A stretch of DNA of 64,000 nucleotides from Streblospio benedicti (lineage: Eukaryota > Annelida > Polychaeta > Spionida > Spionidae): NCBI GenBank assembly GCA_019095985.1, contig CM032667.1:1227626-1291625 (forward strand). The letters are read 5' to 3'. The notes beneath the pieces were generated by a model, which saw only the letters and a program-made list of their open reading frames with translations, was not told the origin of the DNA and made no database searches. A program made the translations under genes and the position numbers. Positions 22,701 to 35,300 of this stretch are shown here, in pieces (positions within the stretch are counted from its first letter, which is position 1; every line of letters starts with the position of its first letter).

Positions 22701-25700
22701 TCTTACGCTCAAAGAAACTTTCAACCTTGCTTAAACAGCTTCATGATGCCAAACTAAAAGATCAAATGTGTGGCAAGGCCTTATTTGAGGTCGTTATTGA
22801 ACCTGGTATTGAACTCGAACTACCTAAGTCTGTGAAAACTATGTTATGGTATGCAGTCTAATATAGTTATTTTATCAATAGCATGATTTATTAGGAGTGT
22901 TATCCTCCTATATGATTTTATTAGTAGCTCAATTTATCTTCCTTAAAGGTTATGCTCAGTGGCTGAACAAGTATGCTTGTAGAGAAACAATATGATGTGT
23001 TCTGTGCATTCTGAAAGGTTCTTCCATTTAAACAGTGTATTAGAATATCTATAGCAATTTACATCCACATCATAAACAATCGGCTAGAACCCCATCAAAA
23101 CACGTGTAGGCGAGAAATGTAAACCGAATGATTTTCGTCAGACGTAACTCGTACGGTGCGCGTAAGAAGTCTCCTATCTCTCCCATGTTAAATGTGACAT
23201 CTGCCGTCGGAAATCCACGGTACGTCTGGCAAAAATCATTCGATTATGCAATATCACGTGACCTTGTGTTTTAGCCGACAACAGTGTTGATTCTAGGACG
23301 CGTAATTGCGGGAATCACGCAAGTTTTTCTTACCTGGCCCCATTTTTCATGGATCGTGTGTAGTGCTGGCCCCTAATAAATTAGACTGGCCCCATTTTCA
23401 TCTATCAATGCGCACGGCATACAATATTTTGAGAAATATTTATATTTGTTTTCGTCTATTTCCGCCATCTTAGCAGTAAGAAATCACCTCTTTGCCGGCT
23501 ATAACGCAGTCAGCAAACGAGTACAAAAACCAAATATGCCGAAATGTGCTGCGCATTACTTTGGTAACAGCAGAAGCCACAGCGGTTTAGTAATTCGAAT
23601 TCGCCTCTCGACTGTTGTGGGCTGATTCCGTGATAGACAGGTTGGGCAATATGGCGGATGTAAAACAATTTGATGAGTTTTCTTGCTGATTTTCATTAAT
23701 TACGTCATTATTTATAGGTGTCAGTGTCTTATTATTAGTGATAAATCCTCTTTGCGCGGGAGTGGGGCATTAGTACTGTTGCACATGCTAGACTTTTGGA
23801 GGTAAAGCACATTTTCTACATGTCAAGTGCTCTTCCAAATATATAGACTTGCAATATAATTATGAGTGTCAATCGACTCGGCAAAGCCGAGTATGCGGTG
23901 CTGACAGGCGTAGCGGGTGGAGGGTGGGAGAGGGGGGATACACACCTCTTGCAAAAGGAGTTCTGGGGGGATTTCCCCCCCAATTTTTTGAAAATGTGAT
24001 GCATTTTTTCTGCAATCTAGTGTATAATTTACTCCAAAATTGGGTACTTGATGGATTTGAAATAGATCCTTTAACTAACCAAATACATATACATGGAGCA
24101 ATAATATGGGGGGCGGATATTTATACAGACTGTAACTAAGACGCATAACTGTAGTTTGTTGAAACAAAAATATTACACTTATGTACATTTTTACTATCCA
24201 TTGACCATTCTAAACACAGAACAGTGTTATAGAATAGTCTTATTTAAATATAAGTTAAAAATACATATTAAACCAGAAGATAATGAAATTTTGGCCCGTG
24301 TGTTCCATATGGTATGTTCTAATTACTCAGAATTTTCTCCCCCCAAATCTTGATTGGCAAACAAAAACTGGCCCCATTTTTCATCCTCCATGGGGGAGTT
24401 GGCCCCATTGAGAAAAATCCTAGAATCAACACTGCGACAATATATAATGGTATTTTTATAGGTGTGATAAATGCTAAACATGAAAAATATAAGTCTTATT
24501 TTCCCCACACTTCCAATAGAAAAGATATCGTTTATTGATCCTGGATTTTACAGAACACATATATTTTTGACTGAGCATTATCTTTAAAGCTAAATAGTTC
24601 ATTTCACTCAATGATGTTTGTCGTGTTTCCTTTATTCCTCCTATGTTTTCAAGGACTGATACATAAAAATTTCTATTCAGTTCCATGATGGAGGGCCAAG
24701 AAAAAAGGACCATCACCCTTGCTGATATTACTCAGACATGTAAAGAAGAGTCAGAAAAGATGCTTCTTCCCGAAAGTGATGAACAGGCTGTTCTACAGCC
24801 ACGGTGTATGAATTGCAGTGATTCTGGGTTTGGGGCAACATCTACATCCTCACAGCTATTACCAATATCGCAGGTATGTCATAAGAATATTTTATTGGTG
24901 TTTGATTTGTTTACAATGTACTGTGGTCTTTAAGAAAATGGAACATTTTCAATATAAATACAGAGTTGCCAACCCTCCCGCTTTTGGCGGGATATATACG
25001 ATTTTGAAACCCTCTATACGCCAGTACGAAAACGACAGTAATATAGTACGCATATAGCTCAAAAACTGTCAAAAATCGAAGTTCGGGACAATAATCATCA
25101 ACCGAGCATTCTAAACGGATCCGAATTCTATAACACGCGCGCGTTTCGTTCTCGAATCTCGAATTTGAATAATTCAAAGTTACACGATCTCTCATTGGTC
25201 ACAACGCATTTAGTTAGACCATGCCCCCGGACCCCCCTACATACGCTTTGCGCCTGCGGGGTCACAATTATGGATTTTTGGGGACTAAATATGCTTTTTC
25301 ATAATATCTAGTACTCTTTTCATCTTTGGAGGGTTGGCAACTCTGTAAATAGGTAATATTAGTATTTTGAATTCAATGATTATATATGAATATATAAAAA
25401 TAATATATAAATATATGAACATTTAGTTGGGTTTTCTATGAGAAAATATAACAATTTGAATACAAATAGATAACAATATTATTGTATGTTAAATTAAATA
25501 ATTTCTATGATAATTAGACTACAAAGGTATCTGATCACGTCAATTTTTACATGATATTTTGAATCAGATTAGCAAACTTTGGATACACATGCCAAAATGT
25601 TTTGTCTAGCAGACAAGTTATACATTTTATGTTCAAACAAGTTTATAATTTTTACTTCCTTCAATAGGCTCATAGACGGGTAGCGGCTTCAGCTAGAACA

Positions 25701-25943
25701 CCGAAACCACCACGGCGGTCACGATTACGAGCAAGGAGGAGGAAGAACGATACGAGTCCCCACGTCAGCATCAGCTCTACACGGACAAACATAACAGTCA
25801 CATCTAATAGCAGCAGTGTTGAAAATAGGAGAGAGACCAGAGCTATGAAACGTTTTCGAAGTGACGTTAGTCTTGATTGGTTGGATGATATTACTGATGG
25901 TAATTTGCCTAAACGTACACGCAGGGGTACAATAAGGGAGTAA
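19756..25943 (+). CDS. protein kinase with HQD and DMG motifs (464 aa)
   Basis: Eight exons close in phase: 19756-19765, 20355-20440, 21456-21652, 21869-22133, 22257-22460, 22685-22848, 24681-24873 and 25668-25943. After a ~30-residue acidic/helical start, the kinase domain shows GKGGEGIV (glycine loop), AAVKTL (ATP-binding Lys), HNKKIIHQDLKPENIL (catalytic loop with HQD in place of HRD but Asp and Asn kept), IIDMGMARRV (DMG in place of DFG, Asp kept), GTNGYHPPEVL (APE-like) and YDFRADIFMLGITFAVM (subdomain IX). Catalytic residues are present, so it is probably active. The C-terminal ~150 residues are Ser/Thr- and Arg-rich with a basic RRSRLRARRRK stretch that could be a nuclear signal. I cannot assign it to a named family; a divergent TKL- or 'other'-group kinase is a guess. 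AATAAA at 26532 is a candidate poly(A) signal. Introns hold several MITEs. Confidence 0.85.
20620..21066. mobile_element. MITE with ATTCTCAAGGAAACCC ends, copy 2
   Basis: ATTCTCAAGGAAACCC (20620-20635) and an inverted GAGTTTACTTGAGAAT (21051-21066). It lies in a kinase intron and pairs with the copy at 13500-13856. Confidence 0.6.
23125..23244. repeat. 120-bp inverted repeat
   Basis: CGAATGATTTTCGTCAGACG at the left faces CGTCTGGCAAAAATCATTCG at the right. Possible tiny MITE in a kinase intron. Confidence 0.5.
23282..24434. mobile_element. 1.15-kb element with CAGTGTTGATTCTAGG ends
   Basis: CAGTGTTGATTCTAGG begins at 23282 and its inverse CCTAGAATCAACACTG ends at 24434. A direct CGACAA lies just outside both ends (23276-23281 and 24435-24440). 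The right half is closely related to 26824-27174 and 27175-27710. No transposase frame. The CAGTG start is hAT-like, but only six flanking bases repeat. Confidence 0.65.
24961..25345. mobile_element. MITE with CAGAGTTGCCAACCCTCC ends and TA duplication
   Basis: CAGAGTTGCCAACCCTCC at 24961 is inverted at 25328-25345 as GGAGGGTTGGCAACTCTG. TA flanks both sides. 385 bp, non-coding, in the last kinase intron. TA plus a CAG start suggests pogo/mariner type. Confidence 0.8.
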
Positions 25944-26823
25944 GTGTTTGAGTGAATATTAGAGGCATATTTTGGACAGAATGCATTTGCTTTTATGCCT
26001 TATTGCCAGTAGTTTCTGATGCGTGTATTTTATAATTGGAAAATTGGCTTAATTTATATCCTTCAAAAACAGTTTGTGAAATGGGGGAATGTTTTGACTG
26101 TGGCCTTTTTTCAGAATTTATAATATATGTGAACGTGTATGTTGTTTGTCTGTTGCATAGAAAAAAAATTGGGTGAATTTGTTGTGATAATTTGATAGAT
26201 GAACGATTTTGAAATAATAAGTATTATAAAAATGGGGTTTCATCATTTGGTTAGGCTGAAAATAGACTTGATATGCAACTTTTGGAGTAATTTAACAAGA
26301 TGAAATCCGATTTTCGCGAGTAGTCATAGACCACCAATGGTTCATCATGTAGTGTAAAATCGTGATTTGAAGCGTATTTTAGGAGTTATACAAATCGTTT
26401 TAGAAGAGATATGCTTGTTTATGAGTACATTGATATTATTTATGTAATATTTTTATTTCTATTATAAGTATGTTTTAAGTATATGAGTGAGTTGAATTTA
26501 CGTAGAAGCTTGAATGTCGAACTTCAGTTATAATAAATATTGTGAAGGAAAGATCATTGTTTCTTTTCAAGCATTAGGATTTTTTTCTGATCATTGAAAG
26601 CATTTCCCCTGCAACATGGGAGGGAGTGTGTGGTATGTATCCTACTATGTCTACTATGATGTACAAATACTCATGTTATACCATACACATGACATTATTA
26701 CTGAGTATCTAATAAGCATGCAGACCTGGGAGCCAGGGCATCAGGATTAGGCTTGATTTATGCTCTAGTACATAATTAATTCACATTAAAATAAGCTGGT
26801 AGTCATGTGGGATTAAATATTTC
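25944..26823 (+). other. 3' flank of the kinase gene
   Basis: Kinase 3' UTR and intergenic DNA. AATAAA at 26532-26537 is the best poly(A) candidate. No other gene seen. Confidence 0.45.
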
Positions 26824-27174
26824 CAGTGTTGATTCTAGGGTATTTCTCAATAGGGCCAAGTCCCCCAAGGCTTAAAAAAAAATGGGGCCAGTTTTAGATT
26901 GCCAATCAAAATTTGGGGGGAGAAAATTTTGAGTAATCTGAACGACATAACGCAGAGGTCAAAATTTCAGTATCTTCCTGTTTAATATGTATTTTAAACT
27001 TATATTCAAATAAGACTATTTTATAACATTGTTCTGTGTTTAGAATGGTCAATTGAATCATAAACATATACATAAAAATGTAATTAACTTGGTTTCAACA
27101 AACAACAAATCTGTGTCTTGGTTATAGTTTACAAATATCTGACCTCGACCCAGATATTATTGCCATATGTATTT
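26824..27174 (+). mobile_element. CAGTGTTGATTCTAGG-family element, tandem copy A
   Basis: Starts CAGTGTTGATTCTAGG, then 'AATTTGGGGGGAGAAAATTTT' type sequence. It ends where copy B begins. Confidence 0.65.
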
Positions 27175-27710
27175 CAGTGTTGATTCTAGGATTTTTGTCA
27201 ATGGGGCCAACTCACCCAAGGCTGATAAAAAATCGGACCAGTTTTTGTATGCCAATCAAAATTTGGGGGGAGAAAATTTTGGGTAATCAGAACGACATCA
27301 TGCACAGGCCAAAATTTAAGTATTTTAGACAATATTTCAGCATCTTCCCGTTTAATATGTAATTTAACTTAGGTCTATATTTAAATAAGACTATTTCATA
27401 ACACTGTTCTTGGTTGAGAATGGTCAATGGAGGGTATACATGTACAAAAAATGGAATTAAATTGGTTTCAACAAACCACATATCTGTGTCTTTAGTTACA
27501 CAGTCTATATGAATATCCCACCCGACCCAGATATTATTGCCATATGTATTTGGTTAGTTAAAGGATCTATTCTAAGTCTTTCAAGTACCTACTGAATAAT
27601 TTTGCTGTAAATTATATCCTAGGTTGCAGAAAAAATGCATCACACTTTCCAAAATCTTTTGGGGAAATACCCCGAAACTCACTCGAAAGATGGGGGTATC
27701 CCCCTATCCC
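27175..27710 (+). mobile_element. CAGTGTTGATTCTAGG-family element, tandem copy B
   Basis: Directly follows copy A with the same start and the same internal order. It runs further, to a C-rich end near 27710 that matches the inside of 23282-24434. Confidence 0.65.
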
Positions 27711-27714
27711 CCCC

Positions 27715-29115
27715 ATATATAGAATAGTATAGAATAAGTTTATTGAACCAAACATGGACCCTTGCGGGTAGCAAAATTGTTACAATTTTTCTTTATATTA
27801 GTGATTACAGTAATATAACACAGAGCGAGACCACTCTATACCCCTGTAATGATATTTTAAGATCAGGTTGTCTCCAGTATTTTATGTTAGTCGTTACACA
27901 GTTACGCCCGCAGCAGCATGCGATCTCTGAAGTTTGGCCTTTTCCTGGAAGTGACAGGTGCACTCGGTTATTTCTCGCAAAATGCACATTTTAGCCCAAG
28001 TTTGTTAACAAAATACGATGCTTGCTCACTCGAATCTTAGTATTCTGAAATGCCATTCTACATGAAAAAACATTTTTAAAGAGCTATCTTGTACTAACAA
28101 AATGTGTCCACGCCGATTAAGTTTGTTCTTCATGTAATGCGACTAGTACCGGAAGTTATCTAGGTCAACTTTCTTATAATGTGTTTCAATGGAGGGAGCT
28201 GTTAGAAATGATCAAAGTTACAAAATGTCTGCTTTTTTTGGACCATGCGCACCAACCAAAAACATTAATATTTTGATATGTTGTAGACAAGATGTTAAAC
28301 TTACGATTAAGACCCTTTCCAAGATGTGTCTCGATGGACGCATTTTTGCAATTTAACACCAAACATTGAGAACGTTCGGGGGAGTAATTTTTACTGGTGC
28401 CTAAGTTCGCAGAATCATGAGTTGTTGGTACTTAAGAAAAATCCATTTGTGAAACCAGAATCTGAAAGTATAAACGTTGACATTTCCAACAGGATATAAT
28501 ATGTAGGGGCAGTATCAAAATGTAAGAGTGTGTTTTAAGAAACAACAGGACTGTATCAGTTTTTTGTAGCGTTTTTCTCGCATATATTTTGTTCATTTTA
28601 GAATTATATTAATTTTTCATAGGGTACTGTGTTTGGGGGGCTATGGCCTCCGAGTGAACAGTAATATAAAACAAAAAAACGTTGATAAATTGAACAGATT
28701 CATCTTAGGTTACCATATTTTCAGTTCTTAAATTAAAACAATGAATCAGAAGATTACCCAATTTTTCTAATACATGTATCTAAATCCTACGTTGTTAACA
28801 ACCATACAAACTTGGATAAATTATCTAAATTCTTAAAATTATTACAACTATCTATGACAGTGTAGTAGAAATCAGAACGTAAACTATTATATAAAGGACA
28901 TTTTGTTAAAAATGAATTTCATTTTCTATATCATTATTTGTACATAACTTACATATTCTCTGATTTCTGTCTATGGGCTTGAATTTATGTCTTTCTGATT
29001 CTATTCTTAAATTATGTGAACTAATATGAAATTTACAAATGATTTTTCTAAGTTGAAAATTTGACAATTCAAGATACTTTTCTCTATGATAGCTATACAT
29101 ACCACACACACCCAC
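27715..29115 (-). mobile_element. LINE fragment (C-terminus of RT plus 3' UTR)
   Basis: The minus-strand frame 29115-28906 reads FHISSHNLRIESERHKF then RNQRICKLCTNNDIENEIHF. This is the zinc-finger-like tail found after the reverse transcriptase of many non-LTR elements. Homology continues to about 28740 in a shifted frame. Further 3' an ACTCGGAGGCCATAGCC segment (near 28650) and an AATAAACTTATTCTATAC tail (near 27730) look like the element's 3' UTR and end. It is 5'-truncated and decayed. The link between coding part and tail is inferred. Confidence 0.6.
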
Positions 29116-31595
29116 TCATGGTAGATATCAAGAAATACTTAAACTTATAGCTAATAAATCAGGTCTTAATTCAGTTTTTTATATAAATTTTCAAAATGAT
29201 TATTTTTTAAAATGACCCAATAGAATAAATGTTCATTAGAAAAACAAAACAAAAAACTAAAAGCCTTTCATACAATCCTGTGATTTCTCCATTTTTACCA
29301 ATGAAGGTTATGAAAAGAGCAGTCTTTATTATAAGTCAATACAGCCAAGGGCTTATTGAGCAGAGCTGTCTGGCTTGGTGCAAACACGTGTTTGTCCATG
29401 TGCTTACTGTTATGGTAAAGGTCATGAATATTCAGATATGTAAATAAAGTAGCCTCCATCATCAGTTTTCAAACAAATCAGGTAAATTTACTTTTCCATA
29501 CCAGAAAAGGGATTTATTGAATTTACCATTATTAATGCCTTGGATATTGCAAGTCTCTATAGTATACATGCCTAATAATATACTCACATAATAAATGGTG
29601 CTTTTCTATTTTTTTGAAGGAAATCATTTTATCAAACGCCATGTCTAATATTTGATCTTTGCTAGAATATAATAATATGAAGTTCTAAATGTCAGATATA
29701 AAACAAACTCGAAGCTTTTTAATTGTTCTCATCAAGAGAAGTTATTTTTCAACAGTTTAGCATTTTATGTATTCAGCGGTCACCAGAATTTCATTCATTA
29801 TAAATACAAATTGTAACATATTAGTATGTACAAAACGATAGTAGCAACACATAATCACGGGGATACACATAGTTCATAACCCTGAATTCTGAAACTCAAA
29901 TAACATCTAAAGTAAATTTTCAATTTTCAATAATATTTACAATAATGAACACCTTTCATGCATGTTTGTACAAGGAAAGGAAAGAAGTATGGAGACTGAT
30001 GCTTAACAATTCATACAATACACGTTTTTTTTATACAAGCAGCGGCATAGTGACACTGAGGCAAATGTCTCGTTTTTCTGAAAACACCCATTAGTTTCAC
30101 GCCTCTGCTTAAAAAAACATCCATTTTCTGGAGTTTTTTTTTTAATATGCTGGAGTACATTGTTTTTTGAGATCTATTATTCAAATTGATGTTTTTAAGT
30201 ACTTCTTTTAAACTTGGAATGAATAAGATTACTTGTTCTAATTCATCACATTCTTTAATGTACTTGTAAGTTGTAACCATTAAACTTGGAGTCTTGATAA
30301 TTGAAGTACATGTAAGCTAAATATGTAATAACTTTCAAGAAAATATGGTTACGGTATTGTCAATATTCCTAAATCATAGTGTAAAATAGTACATTTCAAA
30401 TGGTTCAAGGCAAACAAATTCCGCAGACATCAGGGACATCATGTGAACAGATCATGAGACAATATTGTGCACATTGTAGCAGAAATCTAAATTATACACA
30501 AATACTAATGAATTTATAATAGTTGTGTTGTTTAAGACTTAGCTAAAAAAATGAATAGATAATAGCGCCAAACAAAAGCGATTTGTTTTGGCCCCAATTG
30601 AATTTTACCCTGTAATTTGTTTAGGAAAACAACTTAAGTTATTGGCAAAACCTTGAATCGATTGAGCCAAGCAAACTGCAATTTTATATGAAAAATACAT
30701 ACAAGTTGACTATTTGAAAGTTCTCTGATAACCCCTATCGGTTATGCTGTACTGTACAACTGAACAACATATGTTAACGCTTTTCACATACTAGTATAAG
30801 CATATTTTTTAACTTCTTTAAATATATGAATTTTTGTGGAAAAATAATTCCTTTCATATTGATAACTCACTTCTAACTGGGGTATGTTTACATTACAAAA
30901 TTATGACCTAACAGATTAGGCAAAACTATGAAACAAATTAATACTGATATATATTTAACCAATACAATTTTTCAATCTTCTTACAATTCAAAATACAGTA
31001 CAATGTACTAGGTAGTACACAGAATATTCAGTCTCCGCTATAGAGGAAGACCAACAAGCTTTTCAAATCCAGACACATGCATAGCGAGAATAACACAAGT
31101 TTGGTTCCATGCTATTGCATCAAGCACTACTCGAGCAGCGTAATATATACCAGGGTAATTACATTTATATTGTGGATGACGTTTTCTAACTGGTATACTT
31201 GTATCACAAATGTATTAATTTCTACCTCTCCGTTCTATTATTAATATAGTCAATGTTCAATGTAGTCTTTTCAAGTGACAGGTTTATAATAAAATGGATT
31301 GAAATATCTGAGGATGTCTCATGTAGAAATCCGAATATGATAGTTGAGCACAGTGGCTTACAAAAATAAATGTATTTATGTATTTTTTTTCATAGCAGGA
31401 TCAACCAACACATTTTACTTGTCCTAAATAGCTTTGCTTATATAATAACAAACTTTTGTAAATAGTTGAAGGAAACATTTGCATCAAGCTTGGCAAAACT
31501 ACCAGTTTGTAACACAAAGATCATAGTGAATCCATATTGATCAAATGACTTCACTCTAATTATCTGTATAACTTGCGCCAGGTTGATTTTGGTCC
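29116..31595. other. intergenic DNA, nothing recognised
   Basis: AT-rich. An 89-codon minus frame at 30011-30280 shows no known motif and is not supported. It includes the 3' flank of the GMC gene. Confidence 0.5.
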
Positions 31596-32349
31596 CTAAC
31601 CTGACTTCGCTGCCATTTCCAATTCTTCTTCTACTTCTTGTGGCAATTTAATATCCTGCAAGTAAACAAGAGAGTTATAAAATTGTGAAAGTAAGAAATA
31701 ACAGAATTTTCACCATAACACAACAGAAATGTAGTGACATCTGACTTTATATATATTCTACATATAGTATCATGGAATGTATCGTATTGTGACTACAGCA
31801 GTTTGTTGGAAGATCTTGCAACTGACATTTATAGCCCGTCCAGGCCAAATCATGAGCACGGGCAACACAATCGTTTTAATTTAAGAAATTATAAATACAA
31901 ACAAAATCAAAGTTGCCGACTGCAGCAATGCGCTGGCTGGCAAACTGACGCGTCACTAAATTTATACATAGGTGTTGGTTTGATAACACGTTTCGGTTTG
32001 CGTATCTACATAGAAAAAACCTACCCACTATATTTGTAACTGATGAAAAGCGGCATTATACGTACATCAAAAGAATATTATATTAACCAGCTACCAGTTA
32101 TATGCCAATATGTAGAACACTGTACCTGCACTGAGTTAATGCCTTTGATGATATCAGCAGCTTTTTCAGCCACCATGATGGTTGGGGCGCCTGTGTTGCC
32201 GCTGGGCACCATGGGAAGTATGGACGCGTCCACAATGCGCAGACCTTCAAACCCGATGACCCTAAGAAAATTGAGCCATGTGATAATTGCATATCAAATG
32301 CTGTCTGATAGACTTAGATTTTTCAGGTGAATTTGAGTTAAACTGTTGC

Positions 32350-32385
<36 letters not shown>

Positions 32386-35300
32386 TACCACTTGGTGTTC
32401 ACAAATGCGTGTTCGTATAGTGCTCAAAAAAGACGTGTTATCATGACATGGGTTTTCATTAATAAACTATATGCGTGGAAAAATATGTAGTATCAATAGT
32501 CTGCATATGTACGCGTATTTATGTAGACGCCTGGAAAGAGAAGCTAGAGGAAGCCAGTAACAGTCCAACACCTTTTAAAGGACCAACTAATGTTAAATGC
32601 ATTGATTTGTGTCTGCTTGTCTACATATAAGATCATTGGCTCACTTGAGGTTGGGGTCGACGACGGCTGTACTGTCCTGAATGCGTGCCATTTTGCACGT
32701 GCCTGACGCATGATGCCCGGACAGCGTGTGATGGCGCACGTACTTCTCCAGGTAGCTGTCGCTGCAAGCAGAAATGCATACACTAGTCAATACGAGAAGT
32801 TTTTCAGTTATTAATTATAATAAAACTCATTGATTCATCTGGCTGATTTCTACTAGTACAGCACGACTGCAACTGACTTAAGTTTGATCAATGACGTGGC
32901 ACTAGGCCAAAGGTGGCAGATTTGTATCTGTTTGGCCGTTCATCAGGTTAATTTTCAGTAGAACAGGCTAGATTTACATACTTGATTTTCAAACTTTGGC
33001 AGACTAAACATATCCACAACATAATACATGTAATTAGACTTACAATGCAGAACTTAGTCTCTTATTTTTTAGTACTCACTGGAAGGAGGTGACAAGATGA
33101 AATTTAACATGGCTCAATCTCAATTATATGTCAATAGTCAAGTAACACTACTTATGTCCTACTATAACATTGGTCATCTGTCTCATAATGTGTAATGCAT
33201 GTAATAGTTATTTTTAATATTGGTTTCAGCTTATCATCTAGTAGAGATTTCTTAGCATCTGGATTCATCATAGTCAAGAATGGATAAAATCCTTACTCAG
33301 ATGCTTCTTTTAAACGAAAACGTTTCAGAGGACAATCCTCCTTCATCAGTTTCTGGTGGCAAAATGCGACTGTTGTTGTGCACCTTGCAATTGCGTTGCA
33401 AGATCATTGGCCAAGAGGAAAGCTGGAGCCGGAGGAAGACCCTGGAGGCCCTCAAGATCGCCACCAGCAGACCCACCCTCAACCTCAACCAAGGCAAGGT
33501 GGTCCCCCCCCCCCCCCCGTGTTGACGAAACTTTTACACGTGACTCAATGCAATTGCAAGGTGCACAACAACAGTCGCATTTTACCACCAGAAACTGATG
33601 AAGGAGGAATGTCCTACGAAACGTCTTTGTTCAAAAGACGCATCTGCGAAAGCATTTCATCCTTTCTTGACTATGGTTCCTGTTTTAAAGAGATTAAACT
33701 AATAAAACAATACTAACAACCATATACAGCAGAACCTCCAAATAAAATAACCTCAATACTAAATAGACCACTTCTATAAGACCATGTTTGGAGGCCTTGG
33801 GCCTTCACAGAAAGTTGCTAACCTCCATAAACTAACCTCTTTTGAGACCACTTGAGGCCAGTCTATCAGGTGGCCCCAATAGAGGTTGTACTGTACAAAC
33901 AACAGGATAAATCTGCCCAAACATTGGCAGCATTTTGCATAATCTAGTAATATATTCATTTGAATTCATCTACACAAACATGCACTGAAAATGTTCAAAT
34001 CCACATTAACAAGTAACAAACAAGTAACAAATATTTAACACTCTGATCATTCACTGGACAATATTTATAATGAACTATACTCATCACATTATTCTGAATA
34101 CTTATGTAGAAATCTTTAGTAGTTTGTATGTATTTTAGAATGTCAACAATGGTGAGTTGCAAACACAAGATGACATAAAATCAAGGGGTGGGATAAAGAC
34201 CATGCATAGTAAAATGAACGTCCAAATAACAAAATCTATTATTTACCTGTAGCTAGCAAAGTAAACATTAAATTGAAATTGTAGTTAAAGTTTTCATATA
34301 CCAATTCATGGAAGAGACTACATGTAATTACATTTTTTTTTTCAAATTTTCAGGAACATTTTTTACATTCAAGTATCAAAAAAATAAAAATAAATAAACT
34401 ACAAATTAAAATACTTGTTGTATATTCTTTAATTTAAGATAAATGCTCGAAGACAATGCCAAAGAATACTTTTTATAGAATATTTTCTTTACTAAAATTT
34501 GAAATATGGGAATATGCGGAAAAAGGTTGATACAAATAAATACGTTAAGAAAACAAAAACCACATTTTTTTTTAACTCTACAACATAAATCATGAATTTC
34601 AACAAATGTGTTCCTCCAAGAATCTTTCAAAACAAAAGCCAAATGACATGTTAATAGGATCTACTAGGATGTAGAGTAATGGTGACAATCTGAGTGGCAA
34701 AAAAAAATAAAAATAATAAAGAGCATAGAAAGAGATTTTGGCAGTTATTAGGGTATATTGAATATCAATCATTCCACAAGTCATGGAAAGACTATCGATT
34801 TCATTATCTATCAATCATTCCACAAGTCATGGAAAGACTATCGATTTCATTATCTATTAGATTATCCTTTTGTTTATCTGTTTGAAAAATTTATGAAATA
34901 GTGTTCAAAAATCTATATTTACAATTCAAGCATCACTAATTCTATATGCTGTGACAGTGTGACTTTCACTTTAAAAAGTAAACAATAAAAATACCTATAA
35001 AGTGTTTCAGATTTCCATCCAGGGAAGGACTTGTGAGTAGGGTGAATCTGCAGGCGCTGGAAAGTATCCGTCTGGTTCAGTTGCAATTGCATTCGCATAG
35101 CTGAAAACAGTGTGTCATTTAATGAGAAAAGTTTATTACAGGCATGCATATCTCATTCAAAATAGACCTTACGTCATGAACTAAATCACGGAACGTGCTT
35201 GAAATAATCCAAACCTTATAAAATCTAAATTGCAAATATTGTTCGAAGTGTTATACATTTACAGTCTATTCACCCAGACAAAAACCACTGGGAGAGATCT

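Noticed and set aside
30011-30280. 89-codon minus-strand frame
   Set aside because: No known motif, no splice context and no second copy in the window; likely chance in AT-rich DNA.
33280-33716. Several overlapping frames in the foldback element
   Set aside because: They mirror each other through the inverted arms and show no recognisable protein.
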